Below, piece after piece: positions 8,947 to 18,012 of a stretch of 64,000 bases of DNA (its first letter is position 1; every line of letters begins with the position of its first letter). The notes under the pieces are model-generated. The model worked only from the letters and a program-made list of their open reading frames with translations, searched no databases and had not been told where the DNA came from. The position numbers and the translations under genes are program-made. Origin of the DNA: an uncultured Tropicimonas sp. (GTDB lineage Bacteria > Pseudomonadota > Alphaproteobacteria > Rhodobacterales > Rhodobacteraceae); NCBI GenBank assembly GCA_947495685.1, contig CANLZY010000010.1:96073-160072 (forward strand), given 5' to 3'.

Positions 8947-9431
8947 CTGCCCAGGTCCTTTCTGTCCATCAGCATCCGGTCGATCCGTGCACCGGCAGCA
9001 ATCACATCGCCGATCTCGGCCATCGACCAACGGCGCGGCTTCATCTGCAAGAAACAAACCGTCCCGATGGATCCTTGATCCGGTAAATGAATCGGAGCCC
9101 CCAGATACGCCGCAACGCCATATTCGTCCACTGTGCGATTGTGTTTGAGCAATGGGTGGCTGATCGCGTCGTCGATGACCAATGGAAAGTCCATGGCGAT
9201 CACGTGAACGCAGATCGAATAGTCGAGCGGGAACCGGCCTTCCGTTTCGGGCGGCACGTCGAAACCCGAGGCCACCACAACATGGTGATATTCGGATGTC
9301 AGGAAACTGATCATCCCCATGTCAGCCCCAAGCGACGCTCGCAGCGAGTCCACGATATTGAATAGGCCTTCTCGCCTCGTTGTCAGGCAGGCCAGATTAT
9401 TTTCTGCAATGCGGTTCTCGGTATTTACCAT
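8943..9431 (-). CDS. GAF domain protein
   Basis: 162 residues consisting almost wholly of one GAF domain, a ligand-binding sensor fold, from about residue 20 to 155. Typical elements are the helix GLFNIVDSLRASLGADMGMI, a central DYSICVHVIAMDFPLVIDDA with the Cys-containing segment often seen in GAF domains, and YLGAPIHLPDQGSIGTVCFL. There is no output domain (no kinase, GGDEF or HTH), so it is a stand-alone sensor or adaptor. It is the first gene of a minus-strand run and diverges from purB. The ligand is not predictable. Confidence 0.75.
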   Translation of the reverse strand: MVNTENRIAENNLACLTTRREGLFNIVDSLRASLGADMGMISFLTSEYHHVVVASGFDVPPETEGRFPLDYSICVHVIAMDFPLVIDDAISHPLLKHNRTVDEYGVAAYLGAPIHLPDQGSIGTVCFLQMKPRRWSMAEIGDVIAAGARIDRMLMDRKDLGR

Positions 9432-9628
9432 TCGGACTCTCTATCAAACCGAAACAATCGCGCGCGAAAACCGTAAGCCCGCCCGGGACGACATGGCAAG
9501 GTCTTCAACGGTGGCCAATTGTCCCGCAAGCGCCCTGCTATCCACTGGACCGGCTTGCCGGACCACCCGCCGTTGGCTATGACGGCCCCGCTCCCGCAGA
9601 CAACACGAACGCAAAGGCGCTGCCCCAT

Positions 9629-10936
9629 ATGATCCCCCGCTATTCCCGCCCCGACATGGTCTCCATCTGGTCCCCTGAAACCAAGTTTCGCATCTGGTAC
9701 GAGATCGAGGCCCATGCCTGCGACGCCCAGGCCGACCTGGGGGTCATTCCGCGCGAGAACGCCGAGGCCGTCTGGAAGGCGAAGGATGTCCCGTTCGACG
9801 TCGCCCGTATCGACGAGATCGAAGCCGTCACCAAGCATGACGTCATCGCCTTCCTGACCCACCTGGCCGAGATCATCGGCAATGACGCAGCCCGGTTCGT
9901 GCATCAGGGCATGACGTCGTCCGACGTGCTCGACACCTGCTTCAACGTGCAACTGGTGCGCGCCACCGACATCCTGATCGAAGATACAAAGCTTCTCATG
10001 GCGGCGCTGAAGCGTCGGGCCTACGAGCACAAGGACACCGTCCGCATCGGCCGCAGCCACGGCATTCATGCCGAGCCCACCACCATGGGCCTGACGTTTG
10101 CGCGCTTCTACGCCGAGATGGACCGCAACCTGAACCGGCTCAAGAAAGCCCGGATGGAGATCGCAACCGGTGCCGTTTCGGGCGCGGTCGGGACATTTGC
10201 CAACATCGACCCGGCGGTGGAGGAGCATGTCTGCGCCAAGATGGGCCTCGAAGTCGAGCCGATCAGCACACAGGTGATCCCGCGCGATCGTCACGCGGCC
10301 TACTTTGCCGCCCTCGGCGTCGTGGGCTCGTCGATCGAGAACATCGCCACCGAGATTCGTCACATGCAGCGCACCGAGGTTCTGGAAGCCGAGGAGTTTT
10401 TCTCCAAGGGACAGAAGGGCTCCAGCGCCATGCCGCACAAGCGCAACCCGGTGTTGAGCGAAAACCTGACCGGTCTTGCCCGGCTGGTGCGCATGGCCGT
10501 CGTTCCGGCAATGGAGAACGTTGCCCTCTGGCACGAGCGCGATATCTCGCACAGCTCGGTCGAGCGCAATATCGGCCCCGACACCACGATCACGCTGGAC
10601 TTTGCCCTCGCCCGGCTGACCGGGCTGGTCGACAAGCTGGTGATCTATCCCGACAACATGCTCGCCAACATGAACAAGTTTCGCGGTCTGGTCATGAGCC
10701 AGCGGGTGCTTCTGGCGCTGACCCAGGCCGGTGTCAGCCGCGAGGACAGCTATCGGCTGGTGCAACGCAACGCGATGAAGGTCTGGGAGGAAGGCAAGGA
10801 CTTCAAGACCGAACTGCTCGCCGATGCCGACGTGCTGGCGGCGTTGAGTCCTGCCGAGATCGAGGAAAAGTTCGACCTTGGCTACCATACCAAGCATGTC
10901 GACACGATCTTTGCGCGCGTTTTCAAGGACGCATGA
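9629..10936 (+). CDS. purB: adenylosuccinate lyase
   Basis: Cytosolic homotetrameric enzyme of purine biosynthesis, eliminating fumarate from SAICAR and adenylosuccinate. The 435-residue length is right. The fumarase/aspartase superfamily signature GSSAMPHKRNP lies near residue 270, and MTSSDVLDTC and the IGRSHGIHAEPTTMG region (active-site His) are present. The start at 9629 (MIPRYSRPDM) matches the usual N-terminus; the open frame extends upstream without support. A hairpin terminator follows 27 nt after the stop. It is a single-gene unit. Confidence 0.97.
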   Translation: MIPRYSRPDMVSIWSPETKFRIWYEIEAHACDAQADLGVIPRENAEAVWKAKDVPFDVARIDEIEAVTKHDVIAFLTHLAEIIGNDAARFVHQGMTSSDVLDTCFNVQLVRATDILIEDTKLLMAALKRRAYEHKDTVRIGRSHGIHAEPTTMGLTFARFYAEMDRNLNRLKKARMEIATGAVSGAVGTFANIDPAVEEHVCAKMGLEVEPISTQVIPRDRHAAYFAALGVVGSSIENIATEIRHMQRTEVLEAEEFFSKGQKGSSAMPHKRNPVLSENLTGLARLVRMAVVPAMENVALWHERDISHSSVERNIGPDTTITLDFALARLTGLVDKLVIYPDNMLANMNKFRGLVMSQRVLLALTQAGVSREDSYRLVQRNAMKVWEEGKDFKTELLADADVLAALSPAEIEEKFDLGYHTKHVDTIFARVFKDA

Positions 10937-10963
10937 TCCCGCCAGATTGGCAGAATTGTTTCC

Positions 10964-10987
10964 AGAGGGGCTTCGGCCCCTCTATTT
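10964..10987 (+). terminator. terminator of purB
   Basis: Perfect 8-bp stem AGAGGGGC / GCCCCTCT (10964-10971, 10976-10983) with a stable TTCG tetraloop, followed by an AT-rich ATTTAT. Confidence 0.8.
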
Positions 10988-11220
10988 ATGCGCGATAGAT
11001 ATACATTTATATTCGCATGTAATCGAAACGTGCAAAATGCTCATTTCGGATCACCGTTATTTCATTCTTCGGGACACGCCAAAAGCCAAGACATAAAAAC
11101 GCAAGTGTCTGAAATCTTTATTAATTTGCTCCAAGTTTTGACCTGAATCATGGCCCCGCGACGCCGCGCGTACGTACCCTCGTGTCAGCAATAGCATGAC
11201 ACCGACTTCGGGAGGGTGAG
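10988..11220 (+). promoter_or_regulatory. AT-rich leader of the large RTX gene
   Basis: About 230 bp that is clearly AT-richer than its surroundings, with no open frame. It ends in a good ribosome site (GGGAGGGTGAG) directly ahead of the ATG at 11221. It presumably holds the promoter of the RTX gene, but no confident -35/-10 pair was found. Confidence 0.4.
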
Positions 11221-14200
11221 ATGGCCAACTATACAGTCTACAACAAGTATACCGACACGACTGACAATGTTATTGACGGCTCGTCAGTGTACGATCATCT
11301 GACTTATATCTACAACGCCGAAACCACCGGCGTGTCGTTGAGCAGGCCAACCGCCAATACCACGTTGGGTGGGTACAACGGCTGGTTCAACGGAATGGGC
11401 TACAACGACGCCTCCTTCCGGGCGATCGACGCCTTCACCTTCATCGACTATTCCAGCGGCAACGATGTCATCTACACCGCTGGCGGCAACGACACCATTC
11501 GCAGCGGCGGCGGCAACGATACCCTTGATGGCGGCGGCGGGATCGACGTGCTCGATGGGGGCGCCGGGATCGATTATGTCGGCGGCGACAAGTCCTTTGC
11601 GACAAGCGCGATCAATATCAACCTGAACGGAACCTCCAGCTATCTCGGGTCAGGCTCGGTCGCTGCCAGCGAAGGCTTCTCCGATTTCCGCACCGGCAGC
11701 GGCAACGATACCCTCACCGGACACGCAAGTTCCGGGCTGAACGACAAGGTCTATACCAACGGCGGCAACGACCTCGTCACACTATGGTTCGGTGGCACCG
11801 ACCGGGTCTATGCAGGCACCGGGGACGACCGGCTGGTTGTGACCTACAACGTCGAAACCAGCGGCGTCGCGATGTCGACGCCTTCTGCCAACACCACGGA
11901 CGGCGGATACAACGGCTGGTTCAACGGCATGGGCTACAACGACATCAACTTCTGGTCGGTCGAGCACTTCACCTTTACCGACCTGTCTGGCGGAAACGAC
12001 TCCATCTATACGGCCGGCGGCGATGACGTTCTGAAGGGCGGCGGCGGAGACGACACCCTGCACGGCGGACAGGGCATCGACGTGCTCGATGGAGGCGCGG
12101 GCATCGACTTTGTCGGCGGCGACAAGTCCTTTGCGACCACCGCGATGAAGATCAACCTCAACACGACGTCGACCTACCTTGGCACCGGCTCGGTCGCCAA
12201 TTTCGAGGCGTTCAAGGATTTCCGCACTGGCAGCGGCAACGACACCATCATCGGCAAGCAAACCACCGGATTTGGAGACGTCGCCAACGGGTTCAACGAT
12301 ACGATCCGTACCAATGCCGGGAATGATTCGATCAAGCTGTGGGCTGGCGGGACCGACAATGTCCACGGTGGCACCGGCAACGATCGGTTGACCCTGATCT
12401 ACGACCTTGAAACCACCGGCGTCGCCATGAGCATGCCTTCGGTCAACGCAGACGATGGTGGATACAACGGCTGGTTCAACGGAATGGGCTACAACGACAC
12501 CAACTTCAAGTCGATCGAGCACTTCACCTTTTCCGATCTGTCCAAGGGCAATGACTATATCAATACCGGCGACGGCAACGACGTGCTGTCTGGCGGCGGC
12601 GGCAACGATACCCTCAACAGCGGCAAGGGCACCGACCGGGTAAACGGCGGTGCCGGAACCGACTTCTGGGGCGCTGACCTGACGCAGTTCTCCGCCAACC
12701 AGAAGATCAACCTGAACTACGTCAGCAAGTACAACGGCTGGGGCTATGCCAAGAAGCTCGAAGGTTTCTCGGACTTCTCGACCGGCGCTGGCAACGACAA
12801 GATCACCGCCCACAAGACCTCGGGCCTGAACGACATGATCGACTCCGGCGCCGGAAATGACACCGTGATCCTGTCGTTTGGCGGCACCGACAGAATCTAT
12901 GGCGGCAGCGGCAACGACACGCTGAAGGTAACCTATGACGTGGAGACAACCGGTGTTGCACTTGGCATGCCATCGGTCAACGAAGACGATGGTGGCTACA
13001 ACGGCTGGTTCAATGGCGCCGGCTACAACGACATCAATTTCTGGTCGATCGAGAACCTCTGGTTCACCGATCTGTCTGGCGGGAACGACTCGATCAACAC
13101 TGGCGGCGGCAATGACGTCCTCCTTGGCGGCAAGGGCAAGGACACCTTGAACAGCGGGGGCGGCATCGATCAGGTCAACGGCGGCAAGGGCCTCGATGTC
13201 TGGGGGGCCGACACGTCGGATCTGTCGGGCAACCAGGTGTTCAACCTCAACACCACGTCCACCTATGGCGGTTTCGGCTGGGTCAAGAACGTGGAGGCGT
13301 TCTCGTCCCTGCAGACCGGGGCTGGCAATGACAGGATCACCGGCACGGCGGCCTACCTGAACGACACGATCCGCACCGGTGCCGGCAACGACATCATCAC
13401 CCTTCGCATGTCCGGAACCGACCGGGTCTATGGCGAGAAAGGCAATGATACGTTGAAGATCACGGCAAACCTCGCGGACAGCAGCGTGTCGATGTCCATG
13501 CCGGTGATCGATGACGAAACCGGAGGATACAACGGCTGGCTCAACGGAAAGGGCTATAACGACACCAATTTCTGGTCGATCGAGAACTTCTGGTTCACCG
13601 ACAAGGCCGGTGGCAACGACAAGATCAACACCGGCAGCGGCAAGGATGTGCTGAACGGTGGCGGCGGCAACGACGTGCTCAACAGCGGCGGCGGCGTCGA
13701 CAAGATCAACGGCGGCACCGGTGACGACTACTGGGGCACCGACCTGTCCACGACGGGCAAGTCCCTGACCTTCAACCTCAACACCGTGTCCACATACATG
13801 ACCGGCGGACGGGTGGAAAACGTCGAGGGGTTCTCGAGCCTGAAGACCGGCTGGGGGGCCGACAAGGTGACCGGTCACCGGACAGCGAACATGAACGACA
13901 AGATAGACACCGGTGGCGGCAAGGACGTGATCTCCCTGTGGAGCGGCGGCACCGACACCGTTGATGGCGGCAAGGGGTTTGACCGCCTGGTGCTGATCTT
14001 TGACGAGGCCGACAGCGGCGTCGGGCTCAGCGTGAGCGCCAATGCCCAGAGCGGTTTCGATGGCTGGTACAACGGCCCCGGCTACACCGACCTCAACTTC
14101 AAAGGGATCGAGGCGTTCACCTTCACCAGCACGGTCACCGGCAACGATGCCCTGACCACCGGTGATGGTGTGGACAAACTGAGGACCGGCGCAGGCAACG

Positions 14201-14667
14201 ATACCGTCAATGCCGGCGGTGGCGCAGACCTTGTCTGGGGCGCTGACGGGGCCGATACACTCCGCGGCCAAGCCGGCAACGACAAGATGTACGGCGGCAA
14301 CGGCGCCGATACGCTTGAAGGCGGCGGTGGGGCTGACAAGCTGTTCGGCGACGGCGGCGACGATATCCTGCGTGGTGGCGACCAGGCCGACAAGCTTGAC
14401 GGTGGAGCCGGCAGCGACAGTCTGTACGGCAATGGCGGGGCCGATTCCTTCGTGCTGCGGACCCGGTATGACGGCACCGACATGCTGTACGACTTCGAGG
14501 ACGGGATCGACACGATCCTGCTCAATGGCGTGAAATATGGTGGCCTTCGAATCACCGATATGGACAACGGGGCCCTGATCGAGGTCGCGTCGACCGGCCA
14601 GGATCTGGCACAGGTCATCGGCGTCGACGCCTCGGACCTGACCTTTGGCGACTTTGGCCTGATCTGA
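11221..14667 (+). CDS. giant RTX-type calcium-binding exoprotein with six internal repeats
   Basis: 1148 residues, very rich in Gly, Asp and Asn, with no N-terminal signal peptide. Most of the chain is six tandem copies of a ~178-residue unit. Each unit starts with a beta-rich module (consensus GGYNGWFNGMGYND, then a SIExFxFTD strand) and continues with RTX nonapeptides of GGxGxDxxx type. Residues ~990-1075 are a classical uninterrupted RTX block, and the last ~70 residues (DMLYDFEDGIDTILLNG onward) resemble the uncleaved C-terminal signal for type I secretion. No enzymatic domain is visible, so a structural, adhesive or S-layer-like role is more likely than a toxin or protease; that is inference. 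No HlyB/HlyD-like genes are adjacent. Confidence 0.85.
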   Translation: MANYTVYNKYTDTTDNVIDGSSVYDHLTYIYNAETTGVSLSRPTANTTLGGYNGWFNGMGYNDASFRAIDAFTFIDYSSGNDVIYTAGGNDTIRSGGGNDTLDGGGGIDVLDGGAGIDYVGGDKSFATSAININLNGTSSYLGSGSVAASEGFSDFRTGSGNDTLTGHASSGLNDKVYTNGGNDLVTLWFGGTDRVYAGTGDDRLVVTYNVETSGVAMSTPSANTTDGGYNGWFNGMGYNDINFWSVEHFTFTDLSGGNDSIYTAGGDDVLKGGGGDDTLHGGQGIDVLDGGAGIDFVGGDKSFATTAMKINLNTTSTYLGTGSVANFEAFKDFRTGSGNDTIIGKQTTGFGDVANGFNDTIRTNAGNDSIKLWAGGTDNVHGGTGNDRLTLIYDLETTGVAMSMPSVNADDGGYNGWFNGMGYNDTNFKSIEHFTFSDLSKGNDYINTGDGNDVLSGGGGNDTLNSGKGTDRVNGGAGTDFWGADLTQFSANQKINLNYVSKYNGWGYAKKLEGFSDFSTGAGNDKITAHKTSGLNDMIDSGAGNDTVILSFGGTDRIYGGSGNDTLKVTYDVETTGVALGMPSVNEDDGGYNGWFNGAGYNDINFWSIENLWFTDLSGGNDSINTGGGNDVLLGGKGKDTLNSGGGIDQVNGGKGLDVWGADTSDLSGNQVFNLNTTSTYGGFGWVKNVEAFSSLQTGAGNDRITGTAAYLNDTIRTGAGNDIITLRMSGTDRVYGEKGNDTLKITANLADSSVSMSMPVIDDETGGYNGWLNGKGYNDTNFWSIENFWFTDKAGGNDKINTGSGKDVLNGGGGNDVLNSGGGVDKINGGTGDDYWGTDLSTTGKSLTFNLNTVSTYMTGGRVENVEGFSSLKTGWGADKVTGHRTANMNDKIDTGGGKDVISLWSGGTDTVDGGKGFDRLVLIFDEADSGVGLSVSANAQSGFDGWYNGPGYTDLNFKGIEAFTFTSTVTGNDALTTGDGVDKLRTGAGNDTVNAGGGADLVWGADGADTLRGQAGNDKMYGGNGADTLEGGGGADKLFGDGGDDILRGGDQADKLDGGAGSDSLYGNGGADSFVLRTRYDGTDMLYDFEDGIDTILLNGVKYGGLRITDMDNGALIEVASTGQDLAQVIGVDASDLTFGDFGLI
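11299..14140 (+). repeat. six tandem ~530-555 bp coding repeats
   Basis: The anchor codons for the GGYNGW (sixth copy SGFDGW) motif fall at 11374, 11908, 12463, 12997, 13528 and 14056, so the spacing is 534, 555, 534, 531 and 528 bp. The 555-bp unit carries a 7-codon insertion (around FGDVANG). Copies are clearly alike but diverged at the DNA level, and the sixth is the most different. Confidence 0.9.
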
Positions 14668-14725
14668 TCCGACGTTCCCCGGTGCACGGCCGCGCCGTGC
14701 CCGGCCCGGACGCCAACACCTTGCA

Positions 14726-14752
14726 CATCGCCCGGACCTGTTCCGGGCGATG
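14726..14752 (+). terminator. hairpin downstream of the RTX gene
   Basis: Perfect 10-bp stem CATCGCCCGG / CCGGGCGATG with a 7-nt loop, 58 nt after the RTX stop. There is no strong T-run, so termination is probable rather than certain. Confidence 0.5.
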
Positions 14753-14920
14753 GGTCTTGCATGAGTGGGACATCATGCTTGGCACCGGGAACCGCGCTGC
14801 AAACCGGTCCGCGCGACGCGACCGCCCAAAGTCGCCACTGCCTGTCCCAATTCTTGCCTTGGTGTTCTGGTTGTCTGGAGGGTGCTTGGGTTTGACCTTC
14901 AGATTGCCGCGAGGGGTAAG

Positions 14921-16186
14921 ATGTTCCAGAAATTCCGCACGAAACCGACGCCTTCTGCCGGTCACGTCGATGCGCCCAGACCCTTTACGCCAAAACGCCC
15001 TCGCAGGATCATCGTTCCGCATTCTGCGGTGGATTCGGTCGCCTCAGCCCCCGATCGCCTAGTGTCCGCCGTGGTGAGTCACGTCAACTTCCTGACATCT
15101 CAAGCAAAATTTGGCCGGGACGAGATCCTGGACGAGGCCATCTGGACCTTTAACTGCGACTATTACCTGTCGCAGGTCACGCACCATGGGCATGCGGCCT
15201 TCCTCAGCAACAATCGCGAGACCCTGGCGATCACCCTGGCGGATATCGGCAAGGCCCTGAAGGCGGCCGGGTCCGGTCCGCACCGGGATATCTACGAACG
15301 GCTTCAGACCTGGATCGCGCTGCACCCCGAAGAAGCCTGGACCCAGGTTCCGCATTCTCCCGCCGCGGCACTTGGCCTGACAGAGCTGGACAGAGATCTC
15401 CTGGCGCTGGAAACCTCCGTCAGCCTGCACGGTGTGCTGGCGGCGTGGCTTCTAACCCTGCCGCATTTGCGCATCGTTCCCGATCAGGATCTTGACCGCC
15501 TCCGGATCGAGATTGCCGCCCACACCCCAGATTTCGAACGGCGGCGGGTCGCCAGCGACGTGATGTGCCTGACCCACCAGCTGACCGATCCGATGCACCT
15601 TGGCCTTGGCCTTGCCTCTGCCGGGGTCGCGCCACCTGCCCCGCTCCTCGGTCTTGACGAACCTGCCTTGCGCACCCTGCCCGATGGCCGTCACGAGTTG
15701 TGTTTTGTCCTGACCACGACAACCGGAAAATGCTTTGGCCTGCGCACCGAGGATGGGTTCGAGCTGTTCGAATGCGGCAGCCGGCACGCGACCGCACGGG
15801 TCATCGGTATCGACGAATCCGGCACCCGCAAGGCCATCGGCCCCGAGCGGACCGGCGATCAGATCGCGATCGTGCCACATGCCCGGGTCGACCTGGCCCG
15901 CCGGATCTGCGACCAGTTGCGGGCCGACATTGCGCTCTACCTGCTGCTCAAGGCCGCGGGGCTTCCGGTCCCGGCCGCACAGGTTTCGGTGGATCGGGTC
16001 AAGGTCGATCGTGAAGAGCCAGACCACGCCAGCCTTCACGTCGTTTGCCGTGACAGCGATGCGATCCTGGCCGCGCATGTCGGACGCGATGGCGCAACGA
16101 TGCTGTCCACGCACACTGGCCAGGCCCTGTCGACGGTCAGCCGCGAACAGATCGACTCCTTCGCGAAAACGCTCACTCTTTGCTGA
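14921..16186 (+). CDS. DUF4375 (DMP19-like) domain protein
   Basis: 421 residues, cytosolic by composition. Residues ~65-100 (DEAIWTFNCDYYLSQVTHHG followed by HAAFLSNNRET) resemble the DMP19/DUF4375 domain, in which an NGGF/Q-type turn follows a paired-helix start. The rest, including a Cys/His-poor C-terminal half, is unrecognised. The ATG at 14921 is chosen because GAGGGG lies just upstream and the earlier open frame overlaps the RTX terminator hairpin. The domain call is by pattern memory only and function is unknown. A small membrane protein gene follows 80 bp downstream. Confidence 0.5.
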   Translation: MFQKFRTKPTPSAGHVDAPRPFTPKRPRRIIVPHSAVDSVASAPDRLVSAVVSHVNFLTSQAKFGRDEILDEAIWTFNCDYYLSQVTHHGHAAFLSNNRETLAITLADIGKALKAAGSGPHRDIYERLQTWIALHPEEAWTQVPHSPAAALGLTELDRDLLALETSVSLHGVLAAWLLTLPHLRIVPDQDLDRLRIEIAAHTPDFERRRVASDVMCLTHQLTDPMHLGLGLASAGVAPPAPLLGLDEPALRTLPDGRHELCFVLTTTTGKCFGLRTEDGFELFECGSRHATARVIGIDESGTRKAIGPERTGDQIAIVPHARVDLARRICDQLRADIALYLLLKAAGLPVPAAQVSVDRVKVDREEPDHASLHVVCRDSDAILAAHVGRDGATMLSTHTGQALSTVSREQIDSFAKTLTLC

Positions 16187-16266
16187 CCCGCCTAGGCGCA
16201 AGGGTGTCTGGAAAACCGCGTCCGTCTGTGCGATCACGCCGCGATCCGCAGCCAGGAGGACATGCC

Positions 16267-16455
16267 ATGCTATCCGACGCGACACTCACGCCGCTGACAG
16301 GCACGACCCTGCTGCTGGTCATGATCTTTGCCGGGCGCGCATTCCGCCAGAACTGGAAGGCCCAAGGACCACGCTGGGCGGCCAAGGCCTGGCTCTATGG
16401 CCTGCCGGCGGCCGTGGCCTTCGCGGCGCTGGCGTTCATCCCGATGGACATCTGA
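16267..16455 (+). CDS. small two-helix membrane protein
   Basis: 62 residues with two hydrophobic segments (TTLLLVMIFAGRAF and GLPAAVAFAALAFIPM) separated by a basic loop, so probably an inner-membrane hairpin. A strong AGGAGG lies about 8 nt upstream of the ATG at 16267, which selects it over an out-of-frame ATG at 16262. It ends 3 nt before the convergent nqrM gene. Family not recognised. Confidence 0.6.
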   Translation: MLSDATLTPLTGTTLLLVMIFAGRAFRQNWKAQGPRWAAKAWLYGLPAAVAFAALAFIPMDI

Positions 16456-16458
16456 GGA

Positions 16459-16689
16459 TCAGAGGTTTTCGACCACCCTCTGGGCACGCTTGCACTGCAA
16501 CTTGTCGCGCAGTGGGCTGTCGGGGTCGACATCCTTTTGGCAGACCACGCATTTGTCCGCACCGGCAATGGCGTTCAGGCCGCCGCAGCTGCCCTTGATC
16601 CGCATTTTCTGCCCCATCAGTATCACGCCGATGGACATGCCAACCACCACCAGGGTCAACAGCACGAACGCCAGAACGAATGTCGCCAT
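16459..16689 (-). CDS. nqrM: Na+-NQR maturation protein NqrM
   Basis: 76 residues: an N-terminal transmembrane helix (AFVLLTLVVVGMSIGVIL) followed by a Cys-rich tail with GSCGGLNAIAGADKCVVC. Four cysteines at about 35, 47, 50 and 66 match the conserved set of the DUF539/NqrM family, needed to assemble the Fe centre of NqrD/NqrE. It lies 32 bp after apbE on the same strand and both diverge from nqrA-F, a context that confirms the call. Confidence 0.93.
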   Translation of the reverse strand: MATFVLAFVLLTLVVVGMSIGVILMGQKMRIKGSCGGLNAIAGADKCVVCQKDVDPDSPLRDKLQCKRAQRVVENL

Positions 16690-16721
16690 GACAGGGATCC
16701 TTTCCTCGCAACGTGGCGAGC

Positions 16722-17747
16722 TTACTTCGCCGTGCGGAGCTTTTCAAACGCGCTGCTGGCCTGCTTCACGTATTCCTGATCGCTGCCCGCCGCACCGCGC
16801 GAGATGAAGAACACGGCCAGATCGTTGTCTTCGGCCACGCGCAGTCCCTCGATCTCGCCCAGAACCATCATCGCGGTCGCCCAGCCGTCCGCCAACATGC
16901 CGCTTTGCGCCAGCACCGTGACCGAGGTCGCCCGGTGGGTGATTGGGCGACCCGTCGTAGGGTCGATCAGGTGCGAATAGCGCACGCCGTCCTGTTCGAA
17001 AAAGTTGCGGTAGTCGCCCGAGGTGGCCATGCCCAGATTGCTGACGGGCAACACCATCTCGATGTCATTGCTGCTGTTGTCGGGGGTTTCGATTCCGATC
17101 TTCCAGGGCTCGCCCTTGTCGTTCTTGCCCGCCGACACCAGGTCGCCGCCAATCTCTACCAGGTAGTTTTCGACACCATAGTCCTGCAGGGTCCGGGCCA
17201 CCGCGTCGTTGCCGTATCCCTTGGCGATCGCCGACAGGTTCACCGAGACCTTCGGGTCGGCCTTGGCCAGCGTTTCCCCGTCGAGCGTCACCAGTCCACC
17301 CTGGTCAACATGGGTCAGCGCCTCGGCGATTTCGGCGTCTGACGGAATCGGCTCGCCCGGTTTCTTGGCCCCGAAACCCCACAATTCGATCAGTGGAAAC
17401 AGCGTCACATCGAACTTGCCGCCGCTCTGGGCGTGGATCTGGTCCGCGGCCGCCATGACATGTGCGAACTCCGCCGAGATCGTCATCGGCTCTGTCGTGT
17501 CGTCCGCGTTGAACAGCGACACTTCCGAGGCCTTGTCCCAATTGGACATGCTGGCGTTCACCGCCTTCAGAGTCTCTTCGACGGCGACGGCCAGTTCGGT
17601 CTCTGTCACGTCGGGCGACACATCCACGGCCACCACGTTATAGGTCGTCCCCATCGTTTCGCCCGACAGGCGGATGGTCTCCCCGTCTTCCTCGCCGAAG
17701 CATCCGGCGAGCAGAAGTCCCATCGAAGCGAGAAGCAGCGTGCGCAT
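16722..17747 (-). CDS. apbE: FAD:protein FMN transferase ApbE
   Basis: Periplasmic lipoprotein that covalently attaches FMN to Thr residues in NqrB and NqrC. About 341 residues: lipoprotein signal with lipobox LLLAGC, then the ApbE core with SGETMGTTYNVVAV at the start, VSVNLSAIAKGYGNDAVA, LVEIGGDLVSAGKNDKGEPW, and SHLIDPTTGRPITH near the C-terminus, all hallmark stretches. The start at 17747 puts MRTLL directly ahead of the hydrophobic core; ATGs at 17759 and 17771 are possible alternatives and none has a strong ribosome site. It is followed by nqrM. Confidence 0.93.
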   Translation of the reverse strand: MRTLLLASMGLLLAGCFGEEDGETIRLSGETMGTTYNVVAVDVSPDVTETELAVAVEETLKAVNASMSNWDKASEVSLFNADDTTEPMTISAEFAHVMAAADQIHAQSGGKFDVTLFPLIELWGFGAKKPGEPIPSDAEIAEALTHVDQGGLVTLDGETLAKADPKVSVNLSAIAKGYGNDAVARTLQDYGVENYLVEIGGDLVSAGKNDKGEPWKIGIETPDNSSNDIEMVLPVSNLGMATSGDYRNFFEQDGVRYSHLIDPTTGRPITHRATSVTVLAQSGMLADGWATAMMVLGEIEGLRVAEDNDLAVFFISRGAAGSDQEYVKQASSAFEKLRTAK

Positions 17748-17916
17748 CTGACCCATTCCATTTCGTTCCATTCTGGTTTCGAGCGGTCTGTCATTTCCCC
17801 CCGCACCTGTCAACGCGCACAGGGGCGCAGCCGCCCTGAGACAATTGGCACATCGAAGATTTCTCCTGAATCGTTGCACCCGGCGAACGGGCTGAGTAAG
17901 ACGGATAAAATCATCT

Positions 17917-17932
17917 GTATGCAGATGCATAC
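17917..17932. promoter_or_regulatory. inverted repeat in the apbE/nqrA divergent region
   Basis: GTATGC-AGAT-GCATAC, 6-bp perfect arms with a 4-bp spacer, 80 bp upstream of nqrA and 170 bp upstream of apbE. It could be a regulator site for the divergent nqr genes. No regulator gene is nearby, and short palindromes can occur by chance. Confidence 0.35.
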
Positions 17933-18012
17933 CGTGACCCCGACGTCAGGGCCGGATATGTCTGTTCCAGATTGAACCATGATCGTACCGGAACGGATAT
18001 CGCAGCAAATAC

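Noticed and set aside
11782..14271. 829-codon minus-strand open frame opposite the RTX repeats
   Set aside because: It arises because the reverse complement of Gly/Asp/Asn codons lacks stops; its own repetitiveness only mirrors the plus-strand repeats.
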